The notes beneath the pieces are model-generated. The model was not told where the DNA came from and ran no database searches. It was given only the letters and a program-made list of their open reading frames with translations. A DNA stretch of 64,000 nt from Methanocalculus chunghsingensis (GTDB lineage Archaea > Halobacteriota > Methanomicrobia > Methanomicrobiales > Methanocorpusculaceae), in NCBI RefSeq assembly GCF_018132105.1, contig NZ_JWHL01000006.1, positions 20,980 to 84,979 on the forward strand, in the 5' to 3' direction. The position numbers were made by a program, and so were the translations under genes. This document shows positions 16,365 through 24,865 of the stretch, piece after piece. Each line of letters begins with the position of its first letter. Positions within the stretch are counted from its first letter, which is position 1.

Positions 16365-17909
16365 ATGGAGCCGGAGATGCCAAACATCACTACATTTCTT
16401 GATATCGGTGCCGCAAGGTCAGACGATCCAGCTCTGATTCTTCCAACAACGGGTGAATCCTATACGATGCGGGATCTCCTTGATGCAACCTGCAATCTTG
16501 GATCGATCCTCCTTTCCCATGGAGTCTCAACGGGGGAGAGGATCACCATCTGCCTGGAGAGTTCTGCAGGCTATCTCGTCTCATACTTTGCCGCATGGCG
16601 GATCGGTGCCGTTGCTGTCCCGGCAAACCGGGTGTCGACGAGGGAGGAACTTGCCTATGCCGTATCGGACTCAGGGAGCCGGGTGATCATCACCGACCCC
16701 GAAGGTTCAGAGATGGCATCTTCCATCCCGGGCGTCACTGTCATCGTCGCAGGGGGGGAGGCTTTGGAAGGAACTGTCCCATGGAGACTCCTCCCCGATG
16801 AAAGGGTCTGGATTGAGCCTGCCAACTGTCTGGGTTCAGACCTCTGCCATATTCAGTATACCTCCGGAACCACCGGACGGCCGAAGGGTGCGATGCTCAC
16901 CCAGGGGGGATGGATGGCAGCACTCGATGCCGAGGCTGAGGTCCTCACCCTCCGCCCGGATGATATCTATCTTGGTATCTACCCGATGGGCCATGTCGGC
17001 ATCTCCTGGGGGATAGCCGCCCTGAAGGCCGGTGCCAGCTTCGTTGTGATGGAGCGTTTTGATCTGGAGACATATCTCCGACTGGCTGAAGAGTACCGGG
17101 TGACCATCCTTGCAGGGATGCCCCCTGTGATTCATTCACTCCTCACCTCCCCACCAGGAACGGAAAGAAGGCTTGCATCGGTCCGGGAGATCATCTCCGG
17201 GGGCGGCCCGCTTCACCCTGATATCTGGAAACCCTTTCATGAGCGGTTTGGCATTCCGATCATCAACGCCTACGGCCTCTCGGAGACGATCGTCGTCGGG
17301 ACAGGGACTGCTATCCGTGCAGATGATTATCCGCTCGCTGACCGGTTCCTCTCTGTCGGCCATCCTGCCGGATACTCCGAAGTGCGGATCGTTGATACAG
17401 AGGATCCATCACAGGTCCTCCCCGCAGGTACGGAGGGTGAGATCGCCCTTCGCGGTCCTTCTGTCGCTCTCGGCTATTATGGGATGCCCGAGGAGACGGC
17501 GGCGGTCTTCCTTCCGTCGGGATGGTTCCTGACCGGTGATATCGGATACCTGGATGAGAACGGGATGCTCTCGATCACCGACCGGAAGAAGGATATGATC
17601 ATCATGTCCGGCTGGAAGATCTACCCCACAGAGGTTGAAAACGTCCTCCTCAGCCACCCCGATATCGCAGACGCCGCAATATTCGGCGTTCCTGATCCAC
17701 GGCGGGGGGAGATCCCGGTCGCGGCGGTCGTTCCGAAGCGTTCCATCCGGATCGAAGAGATCATCGCCTACTGCCGTCGGTATCTCGCAGGATACAAGGT
17801 TCCGCGTGAGGTGCAGATCGTCGATCACCTGCCGCGGGTCAATGGCTGGAAGCTGATGAGAAAGAGTCTCAGGGAAACGTATTCAAAGAATTTAAGGCAA
17901 ATACCATGA
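16365..17909 (+). CDS. AMP-forming acyl-CoA synthetase/ligase
   Basis: A 514-residue adenylate-forming enzyme that activates a carboxylic acid with ATP and CoA. The P-loop-like motif is IQYTSGTTGRPKGAML, followed by NAYGLSET, the TGDIGYLDENG segment and the hinge-lysine region DRKKDMIIMSGWKIYPTEVE. The C-terminal domain ends at VNGWKLMRKSLRE, with the catalytic lysine expected near that point. The substrate is unknown. ATG 16365 fits a leaderless start; ATG 16377, preceded by GGAG, is a possible alternative. Its stop overlaps the ECF S-component start (ATGA), so a link between the activated acid and the ECF substrate is reasonable but unproven. Confidence 0.9.
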   Translation: MEPEMPNITTFLDIGAARSDDPALILPTTGESYTMRDLLDATCNLGSILLSHGVSTGERITICLESSAGYLVSYFAAWRIGAVAVPANRVSTREELAYAVSDSGSRVIITDPEGSEMASSIPGVTVIVAGGEALEGTVPWRLLPDERVWIEPANCLGSDLCHIQYTSGTTGRPKGAMLTQGGWMAALDAEAEVLTLRPDDIYLGIYPMGHVGISWGIAALKAGASFVVMERFDLETYLRLAEEYRVTILAGMPPVIHSLLTSPPGTERRLASVREIISGGGPLHPDIWKPFHERFGIPIINAYGLSETIVVGTGTAIRADDYPLADRFLSVGHPAGYSEVRIVDTEDPSQVLPAGTEGEIALRGPSVALGYYGMPEETAAVFLPSGWFLTGDIGYLDENGMLSITDRKKDMIIMSGWKIYPTEVENVLLSHPDIADAAIFGVPDPRRGEIPVAAVVPKRSIRIEEIIAYCRRYLAGYKVPREVQIVDHLPRVNGWKLMRKSLRETYSKNLRQIP

Positions 17910-18430
17910 AATCCAGAGATATAGCAATCGTCGGCATCCTGCTTGCGGCAGGGGCCATCGTCCGGTTTATGTCACTTGTCATCCCGGGCCCGATCGTCGC
18001 AAACCTTGTCATCGCGTTCTATTCACTTGCTATCCTCCTTGTTGTTCCGAAGGTGAATGAAGCCCTTGGAATCGGGGTGATCGCCGGCCTGATATCCGCA
18101 TTGATCAGCCATTCAATCTTCCCGCCGGCAAATCTTATCTCAGAGCCCGTCGGAGCCGTCGTCTGTATCCTCGTCTTCATGATAGTGAAGGATCGGATCA
18201 AAATCGGGGCTCCGGGTATCTCAGCGACTGTTGCAACGCTTGCATCTGGATTTACCTTCGTGGGGGTTGTTGTTCTCCTCCTCCTGGCAGCACCCGGAAT
18301 GCTTGCAAAGGCAGTAACGCTGACCGGCTTTGTCATGGCAATCGTTCCGATTGTTGTCCTCACCGCTTTCGTCAACGGAATCATCGTCCAGATGCTCTAT
18401 CCGTCAGCCTCAAGAATCCTGGAGAGATGA
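17906..18430 (+). CDS. ECF transporter substrate-capture (S) component
   Basis: A 174-residue membrane protein with five or six helices and very few charged residues, typical of the S subunits of energy-coupling factor importers for vitamins and small cofactors. It overlaps the acyl-CoA synthetase gene by four bases and is followed directly by the fused ATPase and the T component, so the system is a dedicated ECF transporter. Residues that would reveal BioY, ThiT or RibU identity are not evident to me. The substrate is therefore unknown; a carboxylate that the adjacent ligase activates is one hypothesis. Confidence 0.8.
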   Translation: MKSRDIAIVGILLAAGAIVRFMSLVIPGPIVANLVIAFYSLAILLVVPKVNEALGIGVIAGLISALISHSIFPPANLISEPVGAVVCILVFMIVKDRIKIGAPGISATVATLASGFTFVGVVVLLLLAAPGMLAKAVTLTGFVMAIVPIVVLTAFVNGIIVQMLYPSASRILER

Positions 18431-18433
18431 TCG

Positions 18434-19834
18434 ATGCCTATTGATATTCAGAATCTCAGTTACACATACCTGAGAGGGGACAGGCCGGTTCTAAACGATA
18501 TCTCCGTCTCTCTCCCCGCAGGATCAATGCTGGTCATCACCGGCCCTTCAGGATCCGGGAAGACCACCCTCTGCCGGGCGATGGCAGGAATCCTCTCCCA
18601 TCTCTACTCGGGCAGGCTCGAGGGTTCAATCTCCGTCAAAGGAAAGGATATTATGGCGTATGACGGCGTCGAAGAGCTTTATTATGAGGTCTCGATGGTC
18701 TTTGATGACGCCGATGCCCAGCTGATCTTCACAACCGTCGGCGAGGAGATCTCGACCAGTCTCCGGAATCGGGGTTTCTCCCGGAGTACGACGGAAGAGG
18801 AGCTGGTTCGGATCCTCGGTCTTCTTGAGATCGAGGACCTGGTTGATCGCCCCCCTTATACGCTCTCGGGTGGCCAGAAACAGAAGGCGGCACTTGCCGC
18901 AACGCTGGCACTCGGAACCGATATCCTGATCCTCGATGAGGCGACATCAGAACTTGATGAAGCCGCCAGAGGGGTCGTCTTCTCCCTCCTCCGCCAGCTT
19001 GCTGATGAAGGGAAGACGATCATCCTTGTCGAGCATATGATCGATGAAGCCGCGTTATATGCCGATGCCTGTATCCTCCTTGAGGATGGGCGGATCACCG
19101 CTTCGGGATCAGCCGAAGAGGTCTCACGCCGGATACAGGAATCACTTCATCCGGTCAGGAGACGTACAACAACTGCGAATGGGGACCGCCTCATCGAGAT
19201 GCAGGATCTCGTCCACTGTTATGGGGATCTCCGGGCCGTTGATGGCGTGAATCTGACACTCAGGCGTGGTGAGATCATCGCGATCATCGGGGAGAACGGC
19301 TCCGGCAAGACGACTCTTGTGAAGCATATGAATGGCCTTCTCCGCCCGACTGAAGGATCGCTACTCATCTCCGGGACCCGGTGCCATGACCAGTCGGTCT
19401 CTCTCCTCTCCCGGCATACCGGCCTCGTCTTTCAGAACCCGGATACCATGCTCTTTGAGGATACTGTCCGGAAGGAGGTCGCCTTCGGTTTGAAGAATAT
19501 CGGGAGAGATACCGGATGTATCGAGGCGGTCCTTGCGGAGGTCGGCCTTGGAGGCAGAGAGGAGGTTAATCCACGCCATCTCAGCAGAGGTGAACGGCAG
19601 CGTCTTGCCCTCGCATGTGTCATCGCGATGGGACAGGATGTCTTCGTCCTGGATGAACCGACAACCGGACTTGATCCGGTGGAATCGCTTCAGATTATGG
19701 AGATACTGATGCGGCTTGCCGATGAAGGCCATGGTATCGTGATGATCACGCATAATCCCGGACTTGCGACAACCTACGCGGATCGGGTCATCAGGATGAA
19801 CAACGGCCGGATCGTATCGATCGAGGAGGCCTGA
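18434..19834 (+). CDS. ECF transporter double ATPase (EcfA-EcfA' fusion)
   Basis: A 466-residue protein with two complete ABC domains. Domain one: GPSGSGKTT, LSGGQKQKAALA, ILDEATSELD, and VEHM as switch. Domain two (from about residue 255): GENGSGKTT, LSRGERQRLALA, VLDEPTTGLD, ITHN. The two domains correspond to EcfA1 and EcfA2, normally separate proteins, fused here as in several archaea. It powers uptake through the S and T components encoded on either side, with gaps of 3 and 2 bases. Cytoplasmic, membrane-associated. Confidence 0.93.
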   Translation: MPIDIQNLSYTYLRGDRPVLNDISVSLPAGSMLVITGPSGSGKTTLCRAMAGILSHLYSGRLEGSISVKGKDIMAYDGVEELYYEVSMVFDDADAQLIFTTVGEEISTSLRNRGFSRSTTEEELVRILGLLEIEDLVDRPPYTLSGGQKQKAALAATLALGTDILILDEATSELDEAARGVVFSLLRQLADEGKTIILVEHMIDEAALYADACILLEDGRITASGSAEEVSRRIQESLHPVRRRTTTANGDRLIEMQDLVHCYGDLRAVDGVNLTLRRGEIIAIIGENGSGKTTLVKHMNGLLRPTEGSLLISGTRCHDQSVSLLSRHTGLVFQNPDTMLFEDTVRKEVAFGLKNIGRDTGCIEAVLAEVGLGGREEVNPRHLSRGERQRLALACVIAMGQDVFVLDEPTTGLDPVESLQIMEILMRLADEGHGIVMITHNPGLATTYADRVIRMNNGRIVSIEEA

Positions 19835-19836
19835 CG

Positions 19837-20619
19837 ATGCAGGAGATTATGCAGTATATCCCGGGTGATGGCATCTTCCATCGGATCCATCCCCTGACAA
19901 AGCTTGTATTTACCGTGATCCTTGTCGGGCTCGCCGTCCTGACCGGAGATCTTCTCATCCTCTCCGGTCTCCTCATTGCGGTCTATCTTGCTGCATTGGT
20001 GGGAGGACTTTCCCGTGGTCTGACAGAGCAGATCCCGCTCCTCGTGATCCTCGGTGGGATGCTCGTTCTCTTCACCGTCCTGACGATGCAGGGGGGCGAG
20101 GTGATCCTGACGCTCATCCCGGCTGCCGTTCCATTGATCGGTGGTGCGCTTCCGGTGACGAGCGGGGCACTCCTTTTTGGAACCATCCTTGCCCTCCGGT
20201 TTTCTGTGATGCTCTTTGCATTCCAGCTTCTGGTCATCTCGACCAGGCCGGGCGAGCTGGTCATGACGCTCCGCCAGCTCCGGATGCCGATCGATTACAC
20301 ACTGATGTTCCTCATCGCGCTCCGCTTCATTCCAACGCTTCAGAGGGAGGGAATCCGGATAAGCGAGGCACAGCTTGCACGCGGGTACTCCCCCGGAGAC
20401 GGATTCATCGGGAAGGTCAGGGGACTCCGGCCTGTTATTCTCCCCCTCATCTTTAACTCTCTCGGAAAGGCTGATACCCTTGGAATGACGATCGATATGC
20501 GTGGATACAGACGCGGGAAGGCTGAACCGGATCCGATCTCGTTTGGCCGTCTTGACGGGATTGTTATCACTGCGGTATCGCTCCTCGCCATTATGGTGGT
20601 TGCCGTACCCCTGATGTAG
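19837..20619 (+). CDS. ecfT: ECF transporter transmembrane coupling protein EcfT
   Basis: A 260-residue CbiQ/EcfT-family membrane protein that couples the two ATPase domains to the S component. It begins with MQYIPGDGIFHRIHPLTKL, typical of the family, has four to five helices, and carries the coupling helices with 'LARGYSPGD' and MTIDMRGYRRGKAE, an A-R-G-like motif. It follows the fused ATPase with a 2-base gap and precedes the KaiC-like gene by 6 bases. Confidence 0.92.
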   Translation: MQEIMQYIPGDGIFHRIHPLTKLVFTVILVGLAVLTGDLLILSGLLIAVYLAALVGGLSRGLTEQIPLLVILGGMLVLFTVLTMQGGEVILTLIPAAVPLIGGALPVTSGALLFGTILALRFSVMLFAFQLLVISTRPGELVMTLRQLRMPIDYTLMFLIALRFIPTLQREGIRISEAQLARGYSPGDGFIGKVRGLRPVILPLIFNSLGKADTLGMTIDMRGYRRGKAEPDPISFGRLDGIVITAVSLLAIMVVAVPLM

Positions 20620-20625
20620 GATACG

Positions 20626-21207
20626 ATGATGGATGAATCTCTGATGAGAACAAGCGGTGTGCCGGGCCTTGATCCGGTCCTCGGTGGCGGGTACCGGACT
20701 GGTGCCCGGATCATCGTCTATGGATCTCCCCTCTCCGGGATTGAGATACTTGCAGCCCGGTTTGCAGAGGCGACAGGAGGTGTCTACCTGAGCCTTGATG
20801 AGGAGCCCGTCGGGCAGGCATTCGCCGCAGCAGGCCTCTCGGTCGAGGATATTGCTCATGATATCAGGGGGCCGTCCGCAGTCCTCGACTCACTCTCGTC
20901 GGTGATTCTTGACAGGGGTATCTCCCAGGCGATCCGTCTCCTCACCATCGCTACCGATTCGTTCCGATCAGAAGGGGGGTGCCTCCTCTGTACGCTGTAC
21001 GAAGGCCTGCATACCCCCTATGAAGAGATCCTGATCTTCCGGCAGGCGGATATTGTCATCTATCTCAGGACAGAGGTTCATCAGTCCCAGGTGGAACGAC
21101 GGCTCCAGGTGATGAAGTACCGGGGGATGCGAATCCCTGATCGGACCGTCCCCTTCATCCTCACCGGGGATGGCATCGAGCTCTCGACGACATCAAGGGT
21201 GGTGTGA
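20626..21207 (+). CDS. KaiC/RadA-like protein with degenerate P-loop
   Basis: A 193-residue protein of the RecA/KaiC-like fold: TSGVPGLDPVLGGGYRTG is the family opening, followed by YGSPLSGIEI where a Walker A GxxxxGKT is expected. Gly33 and Gly38 are kept but the catalytic Lys and Thr/Ser are replaced by Ile39 and Glu40, so ATP hydrolysis is doubtful. A Walker B-like AVLDSLSSV and RTEVHQSQVERRLQVMKYRGM, similar to KaiC-family C-terminal segments, follow. It is the last gene of the acyl-CoA synthetase-ECF operon, six bases after ecfT. It may be a scaffold or sensor; the function is unknown. Confidence 0.75.
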   Translation: MMDESLMRTSGVPGLDPVLGGGYRTGARIIVYGSPLSGIEILAARFAEATGGVYLSLDEEPVGQAFAAAGLSVEDIAHDIRGPSAVLDSLSSVILDRGISQAIRLLTIATDSFRSEGGCLLCTLYEGLHTPYEEILIFRQADIVIYLRTEVHQSQVERRLQVMKYRGMRIPDRTVPFILTGDGIELSTTSRVV

Positions 21208-21605
21208 GGAGAAGGGCATTTGGGGGCTCCTGCTCATATCTGGGTCGGATATACAATCCACCTGGTTGATACATCCCCATTGACTTCGCTGGATATCCTG
21301 CAGCGTTGCCGGAATGCCTGACCCGATTATGCACTATCTCGCCGGAATATTAAAAATTCTACTGATATAAATCCTTATCTCTGGTTATTTGTATATTTTT
21401 TTATTCATTAATTATAATATTTTTAGATATATTTATTGCTGGAAAAACCAAGCAACGTCTGCCGTCGATACTTCACATACCAGATCATACCGCAGAGATG
21501 TCATGGAACAGATAAGGGCCATCCTCCCCCTTATCACGATACAAATGCTATAGCGGGAGACCACTACAGCTCCTCGGAGGGATCGGCGAATCGGACGTGA
21601 AGGTT
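21208..21605. other. Intergenic region and long leader of the PKD protein
   Basis: No gene is supported here. The middle (about 21380-21440) is strongly AT-rich and contains TATA-like tracts, including TTTTTAGATATATTTATT near 21419-21436. That predicts a leader of roughly 140-150 bases before the next gene. The leader contains short complementary blocks (GGAG...CTCC near 21558-21580) but no recognised riboswitch. Confidence 0.4.
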
Positions 21606-23273
21606 ATGAAACATCGTATTTTCTCCTTAATGGCACTGCTCATCCTCATGGTTCTTTTTGTGCCACCTGCTGTTGCTGATGAACCACATCAGAATGACGA
21701 CATCCTCCTCTTATCTGATAACTCCCTGACTCTGGATGGACAGATAAGTGGTTCACGGGTTATTCAGGTTGAATCTCCCCACCCATATCCGAATAACTAT
21801 GACTACACCTGGACAATAACACAGCCTGGTGCCGACCAGATGCGTATACATTTCGATACACTCGGGCTGTATGATTCTGTTGATAGGGTAAGGCTCTATG
21901 ATGGCGGCAACCAGTTACTTACCACGTATTATGGCTCCCGAGCGAATGAAGATTTATGGTCGGAATGGTATACCACTGATACAATAAAGGTACGACTAGA
22001 AACCGGTGGTAGTGGTACTGCTTATGGCTTTTTAATCGATTTTATTGAGACCGGTAACGGGCTTATCTCTCCGATATTTTCGATAGGTGATAGTGTATAT
22101 GTGCAAAACTCCGATTCTGGGTTAAATGTCCGTGATTCCCCGGGCCATGGGACAATAATCCTTGGAGAGGTGCATAATGGCGATAGAGGTACGATACTTG
22201 AAGGGCCAATTCGGGCCCCCATTGGGGGTGTTGTGCATACATGGTGGAAGGTTGCATGGGATGGTGGATTGAATGGCTGGTCAACTGAGAGATATCCTCG
22301 CGGTGATTTCTATCTCAAAGTTATCACTTCATCTCCATCGAATCCGCCTGTGGCTGCATTCACCGGAACCCCGGTTACCGGACAGGTCCCGCTTGCTGTG
22401 AGCTTCACCGATCAGTCGACAGGCACTCCGACAGAATGGCAGTGGAACTTCGGTGATGGAAACACTTCCACAAATCAACATCCGATGCACACCTACACGT
22501 CAGCTGGAACGTACACCGTCAGTCTTACCGTAACGAATGCCGATGGTACCGCCACCGAGACGAAGACAGATTATATCATCGTTGATTCCTTGGTACTTCC
22601 AGGCGCGAACTTCAGCGCCACTCCTACCTTTGGAAGAGTCCCTCTTGCTGTGAGCTTCACCGATCAGTCGACAGGCACTCCGACAGAATGGCAGTGGAAC
22701 TTCGGTGATGGAAACACTTCCACAAATCAACATCCGATGCACACCTACACGTCAGCTGGAACGTACACCGTCAGTCTCACCGTAACGAATGTCGATGGTA
22801 CCGACACCGAGACGAAAAAAGATTACATCACTGTTGATCCACTGGTACTTCTAATAGCGAACTTCATTGCAAACACCACGAACGGATATGCCCCGCTTGC
22901 GGTTCAGTTCAACGATACCTCCACCGGGACACCCGGCTCCTGGCTATGGGACTTCGGTGACGGAGGAACCAGCACGGATCAGGATCCGCTCCATACCTAC
23001 ACCCGAATCGGGACAAACAATGTGACACTCACCATATCCAACGAGCATGGAGAAACCACCGAACACAAACAGGACTACATCTCCGTCCACCTTCGTGCAG
23101 ACTTCAACCGAAATGGCAGAATCGATATCGGGGATGTGGCAAAAGTTGCGTATATGGCAGTTGGCCTGATCGCAGATGATCCCGAGGCCCGGCTCATGGG
23201 TGGTGCCCAGGTCACAGGAGCCGATGCGGCAAAGATCGCCTATTTCTATGTAGGGGCGATCCCAGCATTGTGA
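21606..23273 (+). CDS. Secreted PKD-repeat protein with CUB-like, SH3-like and dockerin-like regions
   Basis: A 555-residue exported protein; GTG 21597 would add three residues. After a signal peptide (ALLILMVLFVPPAVA) the order is: a CUB-like beta domain (about 35-145), an SH3-like module with GLNVRDSPGHGT (about 160-235), three PKD domains (about 250-500; each has a WNFGDGN or WDFGDGG core), and a C-terminal dockerin-like helix pair, DFNRNGRIDIGDVAKVAYMA and ADAAKIAYFYVG, with calcium-type DxNxNGxID. No anchor is seen, so it may attach through the dockerin-like part to another surface protein. PKD domains 1 and 2 are almost identical in DNA (22392-22550 versus 22644-22802). Likely surface adhesion or cell envelope role. 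Confidence 0.85.
   Translation: MKHRIFSLMALLILMVLFVPPAVADEPHQNDDILLLSDNSLTLDGQISGSRVIQVESPHPYPNNYDYTWTITQPGADQMRIHFDTLGLYDSVDRVRLYDGGNQLLTTYYGSRANEDLWSEWYTTDTIKVRLETGGSGTAYGFLIDFIETGNGLISPIFSIGDSVYVQNSDSGLNVRDSPGHGTIILGEVHNGDRGTILEGPIRAPIGGVVHTWWKVAWDGGLNGWSTERYPRGDFYLKVITSSPSNPPVAAFTGTPVTGQVPLAVSFTDQSTGTPTEWQWNFGDGNTSTNQHPMHTYTSAGTYTVSLTVTNADGTATETKTDYIIVDSLVLPGANFSATPTFGRVPLAVSFTDQSTGTPTEWQWNFGDGNTSTNQHPMHTYTSAGTYTVSLTVTNVDGTDTETKKDYITVDPLVLLIANFIANTTNGYAPLAVQFNDTSTGTPGSWLWDFGDGGTSTDQDPLHTYTRIGTNNVTLTISNEHGETTEHKQDYISVHLRADFNRNGRIDIGDVAKVAYMAVGLIADDPEARLMGGAQVTGADAAKIAYFYVGAIPAL
22392..22550 (+). repeat. PKD repeat unit 1, near-identical DNA copy
   Basis: This 159-base block recurs at 22644-22802, offset by 252 bases (84 codons), with only two mismatches that I can find. 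It encodes the core of PKD domain 1. Confidence 0.85.
22644..22802 (+). repeat. PKD repeat unit 2, near-identical DNA copy
   Basis: Second copy of the block at 22392-22550, encoding the core of PKD domain 2. The third PKD domain (from about 22860) is clearly diverged in DNA, so the first two copies were duplicated or converted recently. Confidence 0.85.
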
Positions 23274-23335
23274 TCTCTTATCAGTGTCTTGTGGAGCAGA
23301 AACGAGATGATATAAGATGAGGGTGTCGAAACACC

Positions 23336-23394
23336 TTCATTGAATATTTTCAGGTTCTCCGGCTGGGTTGCGGCCTCATCATCAAGGACGGCGA
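23336..23394 (-). pseudogene. Stray fragment of metE-like gene
   Basis: About 59 bases match positions 24185-24243 inside the metE-like gene in the same orientation, with few differences. On the minus strand both read AVLD-x-EAATQPENL-x-IFNE. Here it is disconnected from any metE frame, flanked on one side by the toxin gene and on the other by the end of the PKD gene. It looks like the remnant of a second metE-like gene or a local duplication. Confidence 0.7.
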
Positions 23395-23399
23395 AGCCT

Positions 23400-23687
23400 C
23401 TAATAACCGTATCTTTTATGAGCCTGTTCGATCGGCAGGATCTCATGGATAATTACGAGTTTTTCTTCTTTATCGATCTCGTAAAAAACAGTATACCTGC
23501 GGGAGATGTGAAGCCGGTATATGACAACGCCGCCCCGTAGAATCAGCTTTTCTTTATCTCCATGGTTTCCTGGAAAAGGATCTTCTTCCAGCCGCATTAA
23601 AGCAGTTTTTATGATTCTACGGGTTTTTTCCGGGAGATGATTGATCTCATCAGCCAACTCATGCCAGAGAATAAGGGAAAATGTCAA
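23400..23687 (-). CDS. RelE/ParE-type toxin
   Basis: A 95-residue basic protein with the RelE/ParE fold signature: an N-terminal helix pair (ADEINHLPEKTRRIIKTALMRLEEDPFPG), GGVVIYRLHISRRYTVFYEID as the beta strands, and IHEILPIEQAHKRYG at the end, the usual C-terminal Y. RelE-type toxins cut mRNA on the ribosome. The start overlaps the upstream antitoxin stop by four bases, the usual arrangement. The 3' end abuts the metE-like fragment. Whether the toxin is active cannot be told from sequence. Confidence 0.85.
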   Translation of the reverse strand: MTFSLILWHELADEINHLPEKTRRIIKTALMRLEEDPFPGNHGDKEKLILRGGVVIYRLHISRRYTVFYEIDKEEKLVIIHEILPIEQAHKRYGY

Positions 23688-23884
23688 TCCTTAATCTCCG
23701 ATAATGAAACATAGCTATCTTTCCGACGACTGCTCCAGGTACTGACATCTTCCTCAAGCCTGCGTCTCTTTCGGTCCTCGATCATCTCTGACAGGAGATC
23801 TGTATAGGTCTGACCTGCCGCTCTCATTTCAGCAAGCTCCTTCCAGACATGTTCTGTTACCGGGATCCGTTTTACTGCTGACAT
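23684..23884 (-). CDS. Antitoxin partner of the RelE-type toxin
   Basis: A 66-residue protein of antitoxin size, with an N-terminal DNA-binding-like strand-helix (RIPVTEHVWKELAEMRAAGQ-TYTDLL) and a charged C-terminal tail that would wrap the toxin. It resembles the short VapB/DUF7557-like archaeal antitoxins. It precedes and overlaps the toxin gene by four bases, so both are translated together, and such antitoxins usually repress their own promoter. Confidence 0.75.
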   Translation of the reverse strand: MSAVKRIPVTEHVWKELAEMRAAGQTYTDLLSEMIEDRKRRRLEEDVSTWSSRRKDSYVSLSEIKD

Positions 23885-23950
23885 GAACGCAATGTAAGTA
23901 TTGTAAGTATGAATACTTTTGGTTTGTTCTTGATCTTCAGCCCCCGCATT

Positions 23951-24862
23951 CTATTTATACTCCCTTCTCACCAGCCTGACCGCCTCGCACATCCGGGAGA
24001 GCTTTGCAGCCGCCCCCTCCGGGGTATGCATCCGCAGGCCGCAGTCCGGGTCGATCAGGATCGTCTCAGGTGAGAATACATCGATACATCGTTCTATCCG
24101 CTCTTTGATCAGCCCAACCGGTTCAACGTCATGGTCTGAAGATGCCACACACCCGCACCCGATCATCTTCCCACGGAGATCCTTTTCATTGAATATCCCA
24201 AGGTTCTCCGGCTGGGTTGCGGCCTCGATATCAAGGACTGCGATCGGCAGGCGGAGGAGGTCATCGATGATTCCGGCGAGCGGCCCGCAGACATGCACGC
24301 AGACAGGAATCTCCACTGCGCCTGCGATGATCCCGATCGCCTCCGTCCCGGTTGCTATATCGGCGGCTCCCGTCGAGAGGATCGGCTCATCGATCTGGAT
24401 CATACAGACCCCTTCCCGTGCAAGCGCCTGCGCCTCGGCGGCGAGGGCAGCGGCGATATCAAGGACAACTTCGTCTCTGTTCCTGTACTCAGGCGTTTTG
24501 ATCCTGAGTGCATGGGCAATGGAGGAGGGACCGGTGAGGATGCCTTTGACCAACTTTGCCTGTGAGAGTGCATATCTGGTATCCCCGACCGTGATCCCGG
24601 ATGCCGCAGGGAGAATACGGGAGATGATGGTATCATCCCGGATCCCTGGCAGCTTCCCGGCGAATGCCTGGATCATCCCTTCACGGACCTGTCCGTCCGA
24701 GATGATATCGATGCCCGCACGGATCTGCTCGGCAACAGCAAACCGGACCGCATGCCGATAGGGATCGATGATCGCGCCAAGTCCGGTCCCCTTCACTGCA
24801 GGGAAGCTCCCGACGACCGTCGTCGGGAGGATCATACCGGGATCGAATAGAGGCGAAGACAT
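23951..24862 (-). CDS. Core MetE-type methionine synthase (archaeal, methylcorrinoid-dependent type)
   Basis: A 303-residue enzyme equal to the C-terminal catalytic half of MetE. It transfers a methyl group to homocysteine. Archaeal short forms lack the N-terminal folate-binding half and are thought to use methylcobamide proteins as methyl donor. The zinc ligands are visible: VCVHVCG (His and Cys) and DPDCGLRM (Cys), with IQIDEPIL nearby for substrate. It begins three bases after the aspS stop, so aspS and this gene form an operon. A short stray copy of its sequence lies downstream at 23336-23394. Confidence 0.9.
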   Translation of the reverse strand: MSSPLFDPGMILPTTVVGSFPAVKGTGLGAIIDPYRHAVRFAVAEQIRAGIDIISDGQVREGMIQAFAGKLPGIRDDTIISRILPAASGITVGDTRYALSQAKLVKGILTGPSSIAHALRIKTPEYRNRDEVVLDIAAALAAEAQALAREGVCMIQIDEPILSTGAADIATGTEAIGIIAGAVEIPVCVHVCGPLAGIIDDLLRLPIAVLDIEAATQPENLGIFNEKDLRGKMIGCGCVASSDHDVEPVGLIKERIERCIDVFSPETILIDPDCGLRMHTPEGAAAKLSRMCEAVRLVRREYK

Positions 24863-24865
24863 GGC

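Noticed and set aside
19774..20859. 361-codon minus-strand open frame antisense to ecfT and the KaiC-like gene
   Set aside because: It covers parts of three certain genes in the opposite strand and has an Asp/His/Arg-rich composition expected of a shadow.
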